Source: Pogostemon cablin (lineage: Eukaryota > Streptophyta > Magnoliopsida > Lamiales > Lamiaceae). From it: a stretch of 64,000 bases of DNA. The stretch spans positions 23,822,028 through 23,886,027 of the forward strand of contig CM042966.1 in the NCBI GenBank assembly GCA_023678885.1, in the 5' to 3' direction. Of the stretch, positions 1-11,298 are shown in pieces. Below the pieces are notes generated by a model. It ran no database searches and had not been told where the DNA came from. It saw nothing but the letters and a program-made list of their open reading frames with translations. Position numbers and translations under genes: made by a program. Each line of letters opens with the position of its first letter. The stretch's first letter is position 1.

Positions 1-439
1 AAAATAAAATTTTAGATTTCAATATTTAATATAATAAAATTTTATTATTTTTATTTTACATATATAAAATTCTATTATAAAAATAATTTTTGAATTATGG
101 ATTTGAAATAATTTCATAAATCCATAATTCATCAAAACAGTAAAATCAAATGAATTGATTTAAAATTTAAGAAATTTAAAATCCACTTATTTTCAAATCC
201 ATTGTATTTGAAATGACTCAATCCAAACACAATCTAAGAGTGAACGATCAAAATGACAAAATGATATAATTATAACGCTGCAGACTTTATGCCTGTATTT
301 TTCTATTCTAATTTAAAGAATCAATTCGACTAAAATAGCCTTTTATACGAATGCATGTGTATAAAAATTTGTGTAAATACTTTTGTGTATACACACTCAT
401 GTACAAGTTTTTTATTCACAAATGTTATAAAAAATTGTA
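1..439. other. AT-rich intergenic sequence
   Basis: Very AT-rich sequence with no convincing coding frame. The only pattern is short alternating A and T runs. I see no gene here. Confidence 0.6.
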
Positions 440-700
440 CTTCATTCGTCCCACAAATGTTTGCACCCCCCTTTATGCACGGATATTAAGAAAAATGATA
501 ATTTTTAAGGGTATTATGTTATTTCTGGTAATAAATAAGTAAATGATAAAATATGTTAAGTGTGTTAGGTAGATATTTTTTTTTTGTAAATAAATTATAT
601 TGGGAATGGTGATTGTATTTGACTTTTTTTTAGGAAAGTGCAAACTTTTGTGAGACAACCCAAAATGAAAAGTATGTCATATGAAATGGGACGGAGAGAG
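440..700. mobile_element. Stowaway-like MITE
   Basis: The left end reads CTTCATTCGTCCC and the right end GGGACGGAGAGAG, an imperfect inverted pair flanked by TA on both sides (438-439 and 701-702). The interior closely matches the MITE at 58776-59038, so both belong to one subfamily. It has no coding capacity and is about 260 bp, usual for the family. Confidence 0.85.
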
Positions 701-1762
701 TATATAAGATTCTTATGCGCAAATGTTATACACACTCATATTATTACACACAAATGAGTGTGTTATACATTCGTGTATAACATCTGATTTTTTCTGATAT
801 CAGAATCAACCGCCGAGTGACTAACTCCATACCACGTTGGATAATTCTACAAGATAGTCTTCATCAGCTGCTTCCAATGTGTTGTTTTGCTGGCACACGT
901 TTGTCTTTCTTCCTTCACATCTGCCGCCCAAGCTCCTTAGCCGGACAGACGTCACCGTCGTCCAAGCACGATCTAATTATTGAGAAGCGATTCATTATTT
1001 GGGAAGTGCCTAAGAATAGAAATAGATCAAAGTTGTACAATTTCAAGAAACAGTACAAAATCATTAATTTAGACTTTGAATTTTAAAATGGATGGAAAGA
1101 AACTCAAAATAAAATAGGCAGTAAAAGAATACATAAAATTACATCCATCTATGGCTTTGAAAATCTTTGGTAATTATATGATTATTATTAACAAAGTTTA
1201 TTTTGATCCTTTCTATTGGTGTTACTCAACAGTTCTTTTCAATACATTAATATGATGTGTTTATAGTGTAAAGTTCTATGCAGATGCTCTAAACGAATTG
1301 GATGGAAGTGGGTTAGGGAACAAAGTCAAAATTTTGAAACTAAATAATACAATATATTTTGGATTTTAAAAAGAAAAGCTAGCTAATTGAAAAACTTCTA
1401 CGGTATTATATTAGGGTTTATATGATATATATGTGTATATAAAATATAATTTAATTCTAAAAGGTGTGTATTTCATAAATTATGAATAATTTAAAATTTT
1501 TAAATATATAATTTTTAGTTATATAACAATGAAATGTGTATTTAATAAAAAAAGTGTGCATTTAAAGAAACCGTAAATAAATAAAAAAAAAAAAGAGTCT
1601 GTCACAAAATCAACAAGTTTTTATCTGTCTCTCACAAAACCAACCAATTTTAAAATAAACTTTACATACTTCTTAGACGCATACAAAACCTCTACATCTT
1701 ACTCATCAATTCAATATAAAATTAAAACATATATTGTGCTTAAATTCCCAAACAATAAATAA

Positions 1763-1766
<4 letters not shown>
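701..1766. other. Intergenic; one GC-richer patch of unknown origin
   Basis: Mostly AT-rich. A GC-richer patch at about 805-975 carries an open frame from 817 that I could not match to any family; it has no clear start context or domain. It may be an exon remnant. The rest holds nothing recognisable. Confidence 0.45.

Positions 1767-1826
<60 letters not shown>
1767..1826. repeat. (AT)n microsatellite
   Basis: An uninterrupted AT dinucleotide run of about 60 bp. Confidence 0.97.
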
Positions 1827-1830
<4 letters not shown>

Positions 1831-1927
1831 TTGTTTGTTTAGATTTATTAATTAGTTATTCCAACTCAATAGTATAATTAATTTACAATTTTTAGATAAG
1901 TTTGTATAGATCTCTCTCCTTTTTTTT

Positions 1928-2625
1928 CTTTAGAATTTTCATTGATTTCGATGACTTATTTTTAGAGTTAAATTTATTTTTTGCCCTATAACTAAGCAAA
2001 ATTTCGATTTTTGCCCTAAAAGAGATAAGTGGTTCAATTTTGCCCTGTAACTAACGAAAAATTTCAATTTTTGCCCTATTTTCGCCTGAAAATGTAAATT
2101 TCGCCGGAATCCGCCACGTCATGCTTCAATTTGGAGGTTTCCGGTTGGTCAATTCGACGTGGCAATTTTGACTTTTTTTTACACTAGAGTTAAATCATTT
2201 TTTGTCATGTAACTAATCAAAACTTCGATTTTTGCCCTAAAAAAGATAAGTGATTCAATTTTGCCCTATGATTAACGAATTATTTCAATTTTTGTCCAAT
2301 TACATGACCTTCTCTTATTTTTTTAATTTAATCACGAATTTCTATTTTTATCACGAATTTTTAATTTTTATTCTTTTCAATTAATTTTTTTGTATTTTAG
2401 TTTAATTACAAATTCTTCTATTAATAAAATATATGACTATCTTAATAAATAAATAATAATATTAAATATTAAATATTTAAAATAAAATAAATTAATTAAA
2501 TATATTAAATATTAAAACTTATAAAAAAAATTTTCCCGACAAAAAAAAATCTTCCTTCTTCTTCTTTTTTTTTTTTTTTTTTTTTTATCTTTAGAATTTT
2601 CATTGATTTCGATGACTTATTTTTA
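1928..2625. repeat. Segment bounded by 37-bp direct repeats, with an internal duplicated block
   Basis: A 37-bp sequence containing TTTAGAATTTTCATTGATTT occurs identically at 1928-1964 and 2589-2625. Between the copies, a block of about 120 bp with the phrase TTTTTGCCCTA is present twice in direct orientation (about 1965-2080 and 2185-2300), followed by AT-rich sequence and a long T run. It could be a local tandem duplication or an unclassified insertion. No TG...CA ends or inverted termini were seen. Confidence 0.6.
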
Positions 2626-2887
2626 CTACCCCTTCATCTACCGGCACCGTCCACCCCAAATTGTTTTATTTATTTATTTATTTATAATATAATATCCACA
2701 CATATTATTAATATAATTAAAAAATAAACTTAACCACTGAAACAACTGTCCAATATACATAAATTAAAAAATATTACTAAAAATTTTCACAAGTAAAAAC
2801 ACGATTGATCCACCAGCGCTCAATAAATATTTCCCCACACGATCGTTTGAATTGTGAAGCGCCACTTGCACCCTTCTTCCTCGAGAG
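2626..2887 (+). promoter_or_regulatory. Upstream region of the BAHD-like gene
   Basis: Non-coding sequence directly 5' of the ATG at 2888. The only TATA-like string is AATAAATAT near 2822-2830, about 60 bp upstream of the start codon. This is a weak assignment from position alone. Confidence 0.3.
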
Positions 2888-4414
2888 ATGGCTTTGTCCG
2901 ACGTCAATGGCAGCACCACTCCTTTTCCCGGCAACTTTCTGGTGGAAGGGGTTCAAACGGTGTCTCCGGCGAAGCCAACTGATCAAAGAAAGTTCACCAG
3001 AATCCACGTCCCCCAAGGTTTCAGCTCGACAGCCCTTCTCCAGCGGCGGTTCCACGTTCTTCTCTGCTACAGACGAGATTCAGGCGAGGATTCCGGCTGG
3101 GCCGTCGCCGGAAGAATGAGGGAATCGCTCAGTAGAGCTCTGGAAGAAGAGCCGTTAATCGCGGGGAGGATGAGGTGTCGTAACGAAAGCCTTTGGATCG
3201 AGTCGACTGATTCAGGGGTCCGATTGGTGGAGGTGAAGGCGGAGATGAGTGTGGATGATCTAGTTGAGATGGAGGGGAGGAGATCAGATGAAACTCAGCT
3301 GGTTTGCTGGGAGGAAGTTGTGGAGGCCAATCTTGACTTCTCTCCACTCTTCTATCTCCAGGTTCCCTTCCTAACCGCACTTTTTACACCGAAAGTTAAA
3401 TGAGTGATACATATGCTAAGAAAATCTATTTTTTTTTTGGATTGATATTTTCATTTTATCTTTCTCATATACTAAAAGAAAATCTTAAACTTTAGATACA
3501 GTGATCGAATTATTTTATCCTTTTACATGTCAATCATACAAGGTGCAACACAAGAAACGATACATAAAAATGGCAAAAAATATCGACGTACTATTCCACA
3601 AGACATCTTTATGTTAAATCTTAAATCTAATTCACTTCAGTGACTTAGTGTTTTTTTTTTTTTTTCTTAATTCAATCATATTTAACTTGTGTTATGGATA
3701 TGGGCCTACAAATATATACTGATCATATATTTATTTCTAATTATATATTCGTATAAATTACTAACAATTATGTCTTATATTCAGGTGACCAACTTCAGTT
3801 GTGATGGATATTCAATTGGGATCAGCTGCAGCTTTCTTCTAGTTGATCCATTTAGACTAACAACCTTCATTAAAAAATGGTCTAAAATTCATAACAAAAT
3901 GTTTTCAAACCCTAATACACCAACAATCCCAACATTTTACCTCCCTCTTCTTGGAAAATCTCCATCCTCTCCATCTCTACTATTGGGATCCAACACATTT
4001 AACCATGCTGCAGAAACTCTAATCTTTGAACTCCCAACAAAGGTTCTGAATTCAGACCACAACATCCACAAGAACATAGTTGCTCTATGCATCGACGAGG
4101 CGGAGCACCATTCAGTTAATAAACTGGCCTCAAACTTGTCCCTGTTGTCATGGGTATCTTCTGAGGATGCTAAGGTGGAAGTATGTTCAAGAAAAGAACT
4201 TTTAGGAAGTCCTTCGTCAAAGAGGTTGAATTCTTGTGTAAGAACATCTACATGGGATGAACTGGAGTTGAAGAGTGTGTGTTTTAATGAAGGAAAGAAA
4301 CCTGTGTACGTGTCTTGCTGGATCAACTCCTTAGTAGATGAAGGATCTCTCATGCTTGTTCCATTAGATTCCAACAACAATTCTGGTTCTAAAATTGTGG
4401 TTGCTTTCACTTGA
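2888..4414 (+). CDS. BAHD acyltransferase-like protein, CER2/CER26-like, probably non-catalytic
   Basis: Two exons: 2888-3361 (158 codons) and 3785-4414 (209 codons plus stop). They are joined by a GT-AG phase-0 intron of 423 bp, giving about 367 residues. The intron falls after the Gln codon preceding VTNFSCDGYSIG, the position where many plant BAHD genes are split. Seen: where active BAHD enzymes have HxxxD, residues 175-179 read FLLVD, so the general-base His is absent. Where DFGWG is expected, residues 324-328 read CFNEG. The run GISCSFLLVDP followed by FIKKW is what I recall of the CER2/CER26 clade, whose members help CER6 elongate very-long-chain fatty acids for wax without needing BAHD catalysis. 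At 367 residues it is shorter than the usual 420-460. Function is inferred from family; a decaying gene is the alternative. The 5' exon is GC-richer than its surroundings, as expected of real coding DNA. Confidence 0.7.
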
Positions 4415-4445
4415 GAATTAATGATGTGAGTCACACTATTTTTTA

Positions 4446-4709
4446 CTCCCTCCGTCCCATAGAAGTTGACACACTTTCCTTTTTGGTTTGCCCCACTAAA
4501 GTTGACACATTTTCTTTTTAATACATTTGACTCACACAAAAACAATTAATCTATTCTCATGGGCCCTGCATATCACCTCTAATACAACTACCCACCACAC
4601 ATTAAATATTATTTCTCTCACTTCACTTTACTTCACTTTATATTAAATTATTATACTCCTTAATCTCCGTGCCCAAAAAAAAATATCAACTTCTCCGGGA
4701 CGGAGGGAG
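4446..4709. mobile_element. Stowaway-like MITE
   Basis: Ends CTCCCTCCGTCCC and GGGACGGAGGGAG form near-perfect inverted repeats flanked by TA. It lies about 30 bp past the BAHD-like stop codon, so it may fall in that gene's 3' UTR. Its interior is shared with the copies at 9353, 12839 and 15730. Confidence 0.92.
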
Positions 4710-5674
4710 TAGTTCACAAGTAGGAAAAAAAAACATGGTGTCTTTGTATTTTTCGAAGTAGGAAAATTACTCATATCTATTTTCAAGATTGGTGCTCTAT
4801 TAATCCTAGGCTATATTGAGGTTAACATCATGTTTGGTATTGATATTGCTTGGAAGATTACTTTCATTTACTTTGTAATTCCTAATATATAAGTAACTCT
4901 ACTTTTTGAGTACATCAGCACTCTTTTAATAAATTTCTTTTTCTGACATTTTTTTTTAGTTCACAAGTATTATTTATTTTTTTTTTTGACATTGATTACT
5001 TCACAATATTAATGGAGTGACCTGTGATTATATATATGGTCGAAATTTCTTGATTAATCGATTCTCTATCTATTTATGTTTGATGTTTTATTTTATCGTA
5101 AAAAATAAACTTACCGAATGTATAACTAATAATATTAAGTCTTAAATTCAAAACATCAATAAAAATGAATAAATATTTTGCAAAAATCATAATCTACTCT
5201 AAATCGTCAATTCAATATGATTCAAAATTTCAAAATTCTAAAATTATAAAAATAAAACTAGCTCAAGGTATTACAATTAACAACTATGGCGATGGAATAT
5301 TGAAACTTACTCATTAGTTTATAAATCAACAAGGAGAAATAAAAGAAGGAAAAAACCTTGGTGTAGCATAATTCTGTGTCTTCTTTTTTCGTTTTAATAA
5401 TCCTCCTTTATTCTTTTTCTCAACTAGCAAACACTGTCATTGAATTTGAGAGATGATGAATAACGGATGAAGTGTAGAAGGTGAAAGGTTGAAAGTGTGA
5501 AGGACGTGGAAAAAGATTTTCACCTTAGGGTTTCTATGTTCTTTTACCTTCTTCTGGTGAAAATTACAAAATTTGAGCTATTATGTGTGATACTTTGTTA
5601 ATTATTTGTATACTTCACCAGAAAATATCTCTGAATTGTATGAGGTATATAAATAAAATAAAATAAATAAATAA
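4710..5674. other. Intergenic, no gene seen
   Basis: AT-rich sequence with scattered short frames only. No repeat or RNA gene was recognised. Confidence 0.5.
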
Positions 5675-5959
5675 CACTAAAAAACTCTTTTTTCAGCAAC
5701 GGAATATTAACGAATTTATTTCATTTTTACCAACGAAATAAATCAGTTGCTATTTACCAGCAAATTATCAACGGAATTATTATATAAATTATCAACGAAA
5801 TTATATACTTACAGAATTGAATTTTCGTTGTTTAAAGTTTACCAACCACCACTTTACGAATGAAAAATTGTCAACGGATTTCATTGTTAATGTGTTGGTA
5901 AATTAATTTAACAGTTACCAACGTACATAGTAAAAAATGGAGTAGTTTTTTTTGTTGTG
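5675..5959. mobile_element. Short CACTA-like non-autonomous element
   Basis: Begins CACTAAAAAACTC and ends AGTTTTTTTTGTTGTG, an imperfect CACTA-type inverted pair. Subterminal copies of CAACGGA and ACCAACG recur in both orientations, as in En/Spm-derived elements. Flanking trinucleotides TAA and AAA agree at two of three positions, so the expected 3-bp duplication is only partly kept. Confidence 0.6.
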
Positions 5960-6026
5960 AAAATTGAAGGAGAATACAATGAAGGGTTCTCGCACTCCTT
6001 GCCCTACAAATGAGTGTAAACGAATA

Positions 6027-6253
6027 CTCCATCCGTTCTGCACCAAGGGTCTCTTTTTTCTATTTTGGTAGTCTCACCCAAAGGGTTTCCTTTCCTTTTT
6101 TATACACTTGGGTCCCACACTCACCCACTAATACAATTAAAATATGGGGTCCACACTCCCACTAATACAATTACCCACTACACATTAAATAATAATACTC
6201 CTTAATTTACGTGCAAAAAAGCAAAATGCACCCTTGGTGCGGGACGGAGGGAG
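6027..6253. mobile_element. Stowaway-like MITE
   Basis: Ends CTCCATCCGTTCTGCACC and GGTGCGGGACGGAGGGAG are inverted, with TA on both flanks. Non-coding, 227 bp. Confidence 0.88.
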
Positions 6254-6709
6254 TACTTTTTTATGATTATGAGAGCAAAAACAGCTACAAGTAGAGTTAG
6301 ATAAGTTAAAGAAGAGTTTTCATACAACTAAAAGGAACATTATGCCGAACTCCAAACTTGAGAAGAAAATTTAAGAATTTGAAGATTTTAGATTTCATCC
6401 AAATTAACTTCAGAAGAAGATTTGACAATATGAAGATTTTAGATTATGAGACTGCTAAATAATTCTAGAGTAAATGAAGTACTAAAGTCAACTAAAAACA
6501 AAAAAGTAATTAAGTTCTTTTAATTTACTTGAAAGCTAAAAAGGTGAAGATGAGTTGGGGACAAAGGGATTACATTTTTAAAACTAACAATGACCTATAT
6601 TTATCACAACAAGAAATTATAGAAAACATACAAATGAAAAACGAAATATAATCACATGATGCTTTAATTTATTTGCATATATTTACTCCAAACAAATATA
6701 ATGATAGGT
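6254..6709. other. 3' flank of the SAUR gene
   Basis: No coding frame. The stretch nearest the gene, containing AATCACATGATGCTTTA, is also found beyond the SAUR pseudogene near 16200, which shows that the duplicated unit included 3' flanking DNA. Confidence 0.5.
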
Positions 6710-7231
6710 TTAAAAGTGATTAATCTTGATGGATCTTGGTGGTGTGAGAAGGCCATAAGAGGAACAACCCTTGGCCATATCACTACTTTTACCCAAACGT
6801 CGCATGGGCCTAAACGGGCTGCAAGATCCATAACCGGAACCACGCGGGTACGGGTCATCACACTCCTTACCACAATCCATTTCACCTAACACCTTGCAAA
6901 AAAGATCAACTTCACATGGAAGCATCAAAGGGCCTTCACTATGAAACCCGTATTCCATCTCTGCATCTTCTAGAAGCATCTTGAACAACGGATGGTTGGC
7001 GAATTCGATCCTGATCACGAACCGCTGCTTCTCCTCTCCAACGTACACCGAAAAGCAGCCGTTAGGAGCCACCTTGAGCTTCTCTTCGGTGGAGCTATGC
7101 CATGATCTACTCTTCGTCATGAATTTTCTTCGAGGCGAATTGGGACGAAGACTATTGCTCGAGAAAAACCTCTCGAGCTTCTTGAATACGGACCTTTCCT
7201 TCCTCTTTACCACGTCTTTGAGTTCATCCAT
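6710..7231 (-). CDS. SAUR family auxin-responsive protein
   Basis: An intronless 173-residue protein of the Small Auxin-Up RNA family. Members act early in auxin response; several inhibit PP2C.D phosphatases and so promote plasma-membrane H+-ATPase activity and cell expansion. Seen: a basic N-terminal region (residues 1-50), then the SAUR domain at about 52-120 with VAPNGCFSVYVG (54-65), the RFVI strand, ANHPLFKMLLEDAE and EYGF. The C-terminal tail rich in Gly, Ser and Pro is longer than in minimal SAURs of about 90-100 residues. The Met chosen opens MDELKDVV and is the first in frame, with a TATA-like box about 75 bp upstream. A frameshifted paralogue lies at 16244-16757 in the same orientation. 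The family assignment is firm; the role of this individual gene is inferred. Confidence 0.93.
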   Translation of the reverse strand: MDELKDVVKRKERSVFKKLERFFSSNSLRPNSPRRKFMTKSRSWHSSTEEKLKVAPNGCFSVYVGEEKQRFVIRIEFANHPLFKMLLEDAEMEYGFHSEGPLMLPCEVDLFCKVLGEMDCGKECDDPYPRGSGYGSCSPFRPMRRLGKSSDMAKGCSSYGLLTPPRSIKINHF

Positions 7232-7302
7232 GTACGACTTCTTATTAAAAAAGGTAATGGATCACAAATTGTATGTGTATATGAACTTACTTGCTAGCAA
7301 TG

Positions 7303-7309
7303 TTTTATA
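7303..7309 (-). promoter_or_regulatory. Candidate TATA box of the SAUR gene
   Basis: TATAAAA on the minus strand, about 72-78 bp upstream of the start codon at 7231. The spacing fits a plant core promoter with a short 5' UTR. Confidence 0.5.
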
Positions 7310-7847
7310 TGTATGGGATTGAATCAACCTCTATCATAAGCCAAATCAAACATGGATTTGATTTTTGGCTTTGTTGTATTGCTCATGATATAAACTCAAA
7401 AGGGTAATCAAGAAATTGATGGAAATTTGTAGTAATATTCAAGAACAGATGGAGATCATGATACATATTTGGATATTCATTTGGAGGTTGGAAATGTTTT
7501 CAAGAAAAGTGGAGCTCATTTAATGAATAACTAGAAGATATTAAATAATTATTTTGAGCTAGCATTAATGTTAGGGAAATAGCAACTCCACCCTACTACC
7601 CCAATTGTTTAAAACAGCTGTACTTTGTCAACGAGTTGAACAAATCATTTCTACAGAGCTTTTCGAGGGTGGGTTTTTCTTCGACTCAAATTATTGCTAT
7701 TTTATAAGTGAATTAAATTTGTTCTCATCAATTTATTGAATTGGTAAAAGAATTATAGGAATGAGGTTCATTTGTGGCGGAATAAATTATCAGATGCTTC
7801 TCCAGACCACCACCTTACCCTCGAAAATTAATAAAACTAATAAAATA
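7310..7847. other. Upstream intergenic region of the SAUR gene
   Basis: No coding or repeat structure recognised. It presumably holds SAUR promoter elements. I did not see a clear TGTCTC auxin-response cluster. Confidence 0.4.
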
Positions 7848-8133
7848 TAGAGAGACTCTCTTGTGAGACGGGTTATTTGTGAGACGGATGTGAGATGGTC
7901 GACCCATCACTAAAGTGTTTATTTTATAGTTAAGGTGTGCTTATTTATAGTTAAAGTATATTAATAATAAATCATATTATAACACATTAAAATCATACAT
8001 TAATGCATAATTCAGCATACTTTAGAAAACATACTTTAAAAACATTTAACATACTTTATCTATACAATAAACATACTTTAATGATGAGTCGACCCGTCTC
8101 ACAAATGACCCGTCTCACAAGAGACTTTGTCTA
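7848..8133. mobile_element. MITE with GTGAGACGG inverted repeats
   Basis: Left end TAGAGAGACTCTCTTGTGAG and right-end complement TAGACAAAGTCTCTTGTGAG open long inverted repeats that run on through two GTGAGACGG motifs per side. The core is AT-rich with CATACTTTA repeats. Related copies lie at 8921-9209 and 46001-46274. The superfamily is uncertain. Confidence 0.75.
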
Positions 8134-8142
8134 AAATATATA

Positions 8143-8379
8143 CTCTCCCTTTACTTCGGTGCGTAAGGTAGCCATTTTCTTTTTTCACGTGAATTAAGAA
8201 ATATTATTATTTTACATAAAGTGAATAATTATATTAGCAGAAAGTGTGAACCATGTGTAGATCTCTTTTATTAAAATGGAAAAATTAATATTATTAAAAT
8301 AAATAGACAACTAAAATGACATTTTTAAAATGAACAACCAAAATAATAAAATAGATATCTTTTCAGCGAAACGAGGAAG
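8143..8379. mobile_element. Degenerate Stowaway-like MITE
   Basis: Starts CTCTCCCTTTACTTCGGTGC after TA and ends in a degenerate inverted copy ACGAGGAAG followed by TA. It abuts the preceding MITE by 9 bp. Confidence 0.65.
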
Positions 8380-8492
8380 TATAACTTTTCTTCAACTCTA
8401 TCTATACCCACACTAATAAAGTTAAAAAGCCTAATAGAACAGAAAAATTAAGTGAAAATGTATGATGTATATATTGTACACACTTTTAAATA

Positions 8493-8727
8493 CTCCTTCC
8501 GTCCCCTTGATACAGATTCATTTTATCATTTTGTCCGTCCCATTAAAAAGTATCAATTTCTTTTTTTAGATTGATGTGACCACACATGGCCCCACACTCA
8601 ACACTAATACAACTACCCACTACACTTTAAAAAATTATTTTTTCTCACCTCAAAATACATTAAATTATTATACTCCTTAATCCACGTGCAAAAAACAAAC
8701 AGTTACGTCTCAGGGGAACGGAGAGAG
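8493..8727. mobile_element. Stowaway-like MITE
   Basis: Ends CTCCTTCCGTCCCCTTGA and TCAGGGGAACGGAGAGAG are inverted and flanked by TA. Confidence 0.88.
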
Positions 8728-8920
8728 TAGAAAATAGTTTTTTAATCCGCTAAAAGGTAAAAACTTTTCGTCTGTCTACTTTATAGTGGTCATTCCAAAA
8801 TGACATTTTCTTCTATCTACTTTATTGTGTTCATTTCAACAATACACTTATTTATATTGGTGACACATAATTTATTACACTATTTTTTTATTCAACACAT
8901 ATGTTTTTTGTTTTAGTTTT

Positions 8921-9209
8921 TGACAAATTCTCTTATGAGATCTTAATTTTGGGAGACGACTTGTGAGATCGGTTAAAATATCTCTATTATATTAATAAAG
9001 TATATTTAATTATTATTAAAGTATGTTTTCTAAAATATAATGAATTATGAATTAAAGTATGATTTTATAGTATTATAATATGATTTATTATTAACATACT
9101 TTAACTACAAATAAAAATACTTTAACTATATAATAAACATACTTTAGTAATGTGTTGACTCGTCTCACGACCGTCTCACAAAAACCCGTCTCACAAGAGA
9201 ATAACTCTT
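8921..9209. mobile_element. MITE with GTGAGACGG inverted repeats, second copy
   Basis: Same family as 7848-8133: TCTCTTATGAGATC at the left, CCCGTCTCACAAGAGAATAA at the right, and the same internal CATACTTTA repeats. Borders are set by similarity and are accurate to a few bases. Confidence 0.65.
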
Positions 9210-9352
9210 AGTTTTTTTTCCGGTGAGTAAATTGTAAATCTTTATTCGATCCATGTTTTTTTATTTGTCCTACTTTTTATTTATTCTTCCCAAATTTTTT
9301 TACGGTCTATATTTTTTTGTCAACGAGAATACTATAGATCCCCACTCAACTA

Positions 9353-9615
9353 CTCCCTCCCTCCCAAAGATATTGACACACTTTCCTTTTTGGGTTGTCC
9401 CACAGAAATTGACATATTTCTTTTTTAAGAACATGAGACCCACACAAAAATAATTTATTTATTTATATGGACCCACACACATCACACTCATCACTAATAC
9501 AACTACCTACTATAGATTAAATATTATTTCTCTCATTTCACTTTACATTAAATTATTATACTCCTTAATCTCCATGCCCAAAAAAAATGTGTCAATATCT
9601 CCGAGACGGAGGGAG
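9353..9615. mobile_element. Stowaway-like MITE
   Basis: Ends CTCCCTCCCTCCC and GAGACGGAGGGAG with TA on both flanks. The interior matches 4446-4709. Confidence 0.9.
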
Positions 9616-10106
9616 TAATTTTTTATCTATTCAGCAAATATTTTGTTCCCCCCCCCACCCCATTTCTATATGGCTCATTTTTCTTTCCTGATTGGCCTTT
9701 TTTTTTTTTTTTCCTAATTTCCACTCAATCTCTATGCAACCAATTTTTATGCCTGTTTGTCGTGTTGTTCTTTTTTTTTTTTTCCCTTCTATTCATCCTA
9801 TATTTTGAAAAAAAGTTCTTCCAACACAATTGAAAACTAATTGAATAAATGATATTTTTTTGGGTATAAACCCATAAAATTGGGTAAAAAAAAATGTGGT
9901 TCTATTTGAGTAGGAAAACAATGTTTTACATTTGAAAGTAATTAGTACCGTTGATTTTTTTTCCCAAAAACTAATATTGATGCTTATTTTAAGTTAGTAT
10001 GAAAAAGTAATTTAAAATAAATTATTCTCTTCTTCTAAGAGTGCATGAAGTATTTAAGGGTATAATATTTTATTTTAAAGAGTATATATTTTTATTAATA
10101 AAGATA
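9616..10106. other. Low-complexity intergenic sequence
   Basis: T-rich sequence with a short C run near 9650. Nothing else recognised. Confidence 0.5.
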
Positions 10107-10467
10107 CTCTCTTTGTCTCAATAAGTTTTTCATAATTTCCTCTCTTTGTCTCAATAAGTTTTTCATAATTTCCTCATTTGTCTATCTCATTACGCTGTTC
10201 ACCTTTTAAAAATGATAAATATTTCAAAACAAATAATCTCTCAATACATCACATAATAAAAAAATATCACTATCGCCTAATACACATTATTTACTTTATC
10301 ATTTATTATTTAAAAATATAATTATACTTATACACATTATTTACTTTATCATTTATTATTTAAAAATATAATTATACCCTCAAAAGTGAATAAACTAGAT
10401 CAAAAAATAATTTTTCTTAAATTTTGTATCTACAATAAAGGTGAAGAACTTCACAGGATGGAAAGAA
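10107..10467. mobile_element. Stowaway-like MITE with internal tandem duplications
   Basis: TA-flanked element starting CTCTCTTTGTCTCAATAAG and ending GGATGGAAAGAA. A left-end unit of about 34 bp is repeated in tandem, and a block of about 55 bp around 10283-10383 is also doubled, so it is longer than its relatives. A second copy follows at 10550-12059. Confidence 0.65.
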
Positions 10468-11067
10468 TATTATTTTTTTATTGAAAACGTCGGTTAAAAT
10501 ATGAAAGATGTTAACGTTCAATCAAGAAAATTAATTGAAAAATAATTTTCTCATTTGTCCGTCTCATTTATGGTGGGTAAGCACGGCATACGGAAAATAC
10601 CGATATCGTACCGAAATTTTCGGTATGCTATTTTGTATACCGATATTGATACCGAAATTTCGGTATACCAAAAATTCGGTATCTAAAAATATATACCGTT
10701 GTCAAACCGTAATTTATACTCGAATTTTTCGATATATACCGAATTTCCCGAAATACCGACAATTTACTACCGAAAATTTACCGAGATGCTGAAAACTCAA
10801 TACACGAGTTCTATCTTATTTTACAGTGCAGAATATTTAAATAAACATTGAATTCAACATTTCAAAAGCTGATGAGTTCGTTTTTCTTCAACTTTAAATG
10901 ATAAATTGATTGATAATCAAAGTTGATAATAATAATAATAAAAAAAAAAGATGTGAGTCAAAACACTGATTCAGTTTACGTGAACCGGCTTCTCTCAAAT
11001 CTGAATCTATAAAATCATTTTTCATCAATCCTTCTTCCTTAAAAATTATCACAAATGGAGAATACTT

Positions 11068-11298
11068 AACTCACTCTCTCCTTCGCTCTGTTACCTTCTC
11101 TTTTGCACCACTACCGCCTCCTCAGCTGCTGAAGCACCTCCTCCGGTGGTGGACATTCGCAGCAGAGGCGGCAGCCTCACACTGGGCACCACCGGCAACA
11201 AAACCTGCCCAAGCTACTTCAACAGCTTGTCCAACGAGACCTGGTTCGGATTGCCATGTACCAAATCGATGAAATTTTCGCTTCGGTGTTCAATTTGA
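11068..11298 (+). pseudogene. Kunitz-type protease inhibitor-like fragment inside the hAT element
   Basis: An open run of 76 residues plus stop inside the hAT element. Seen: a hydrophobic leader-like segment ending SSAAEAPPPVVDI, then RSRGGSLTLGTTGNKTCP. Known: Kunitz inhibitors (soybean trypsin inhibitor family) have a signal peptide, then a segment like APPPVVD, and later a GGGLTL...N.TCP segment with the first disulphide Cys. Here the two segments are joined directly, so the 12-20 residues usually between them would be missing, and the protein stops well short of about 200 residues. No in-frame Met precedes the leader; ATG at 11055 is in another frame. I read it as a captured, decayed fragment. 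The match rests on two short motifs and is tentative. Confidence 0.45.

Noticed and set aside
2777..3055. Minus-strand frame over BAHD exon 1
   Set aside because: Shadow of the GC-rich coding exon.
3937..4545. 202-codon open frame on the minus strand
   Set aside because: It lies antisense to exon 2 of the BAHD-like gene, runs into a Stowaway MITE and has no domain.
6981..7322. Plus-strand frame over the SAUR gene
   Set aside because: Antisense shadow; the minus frame carries the full SAUR domain.
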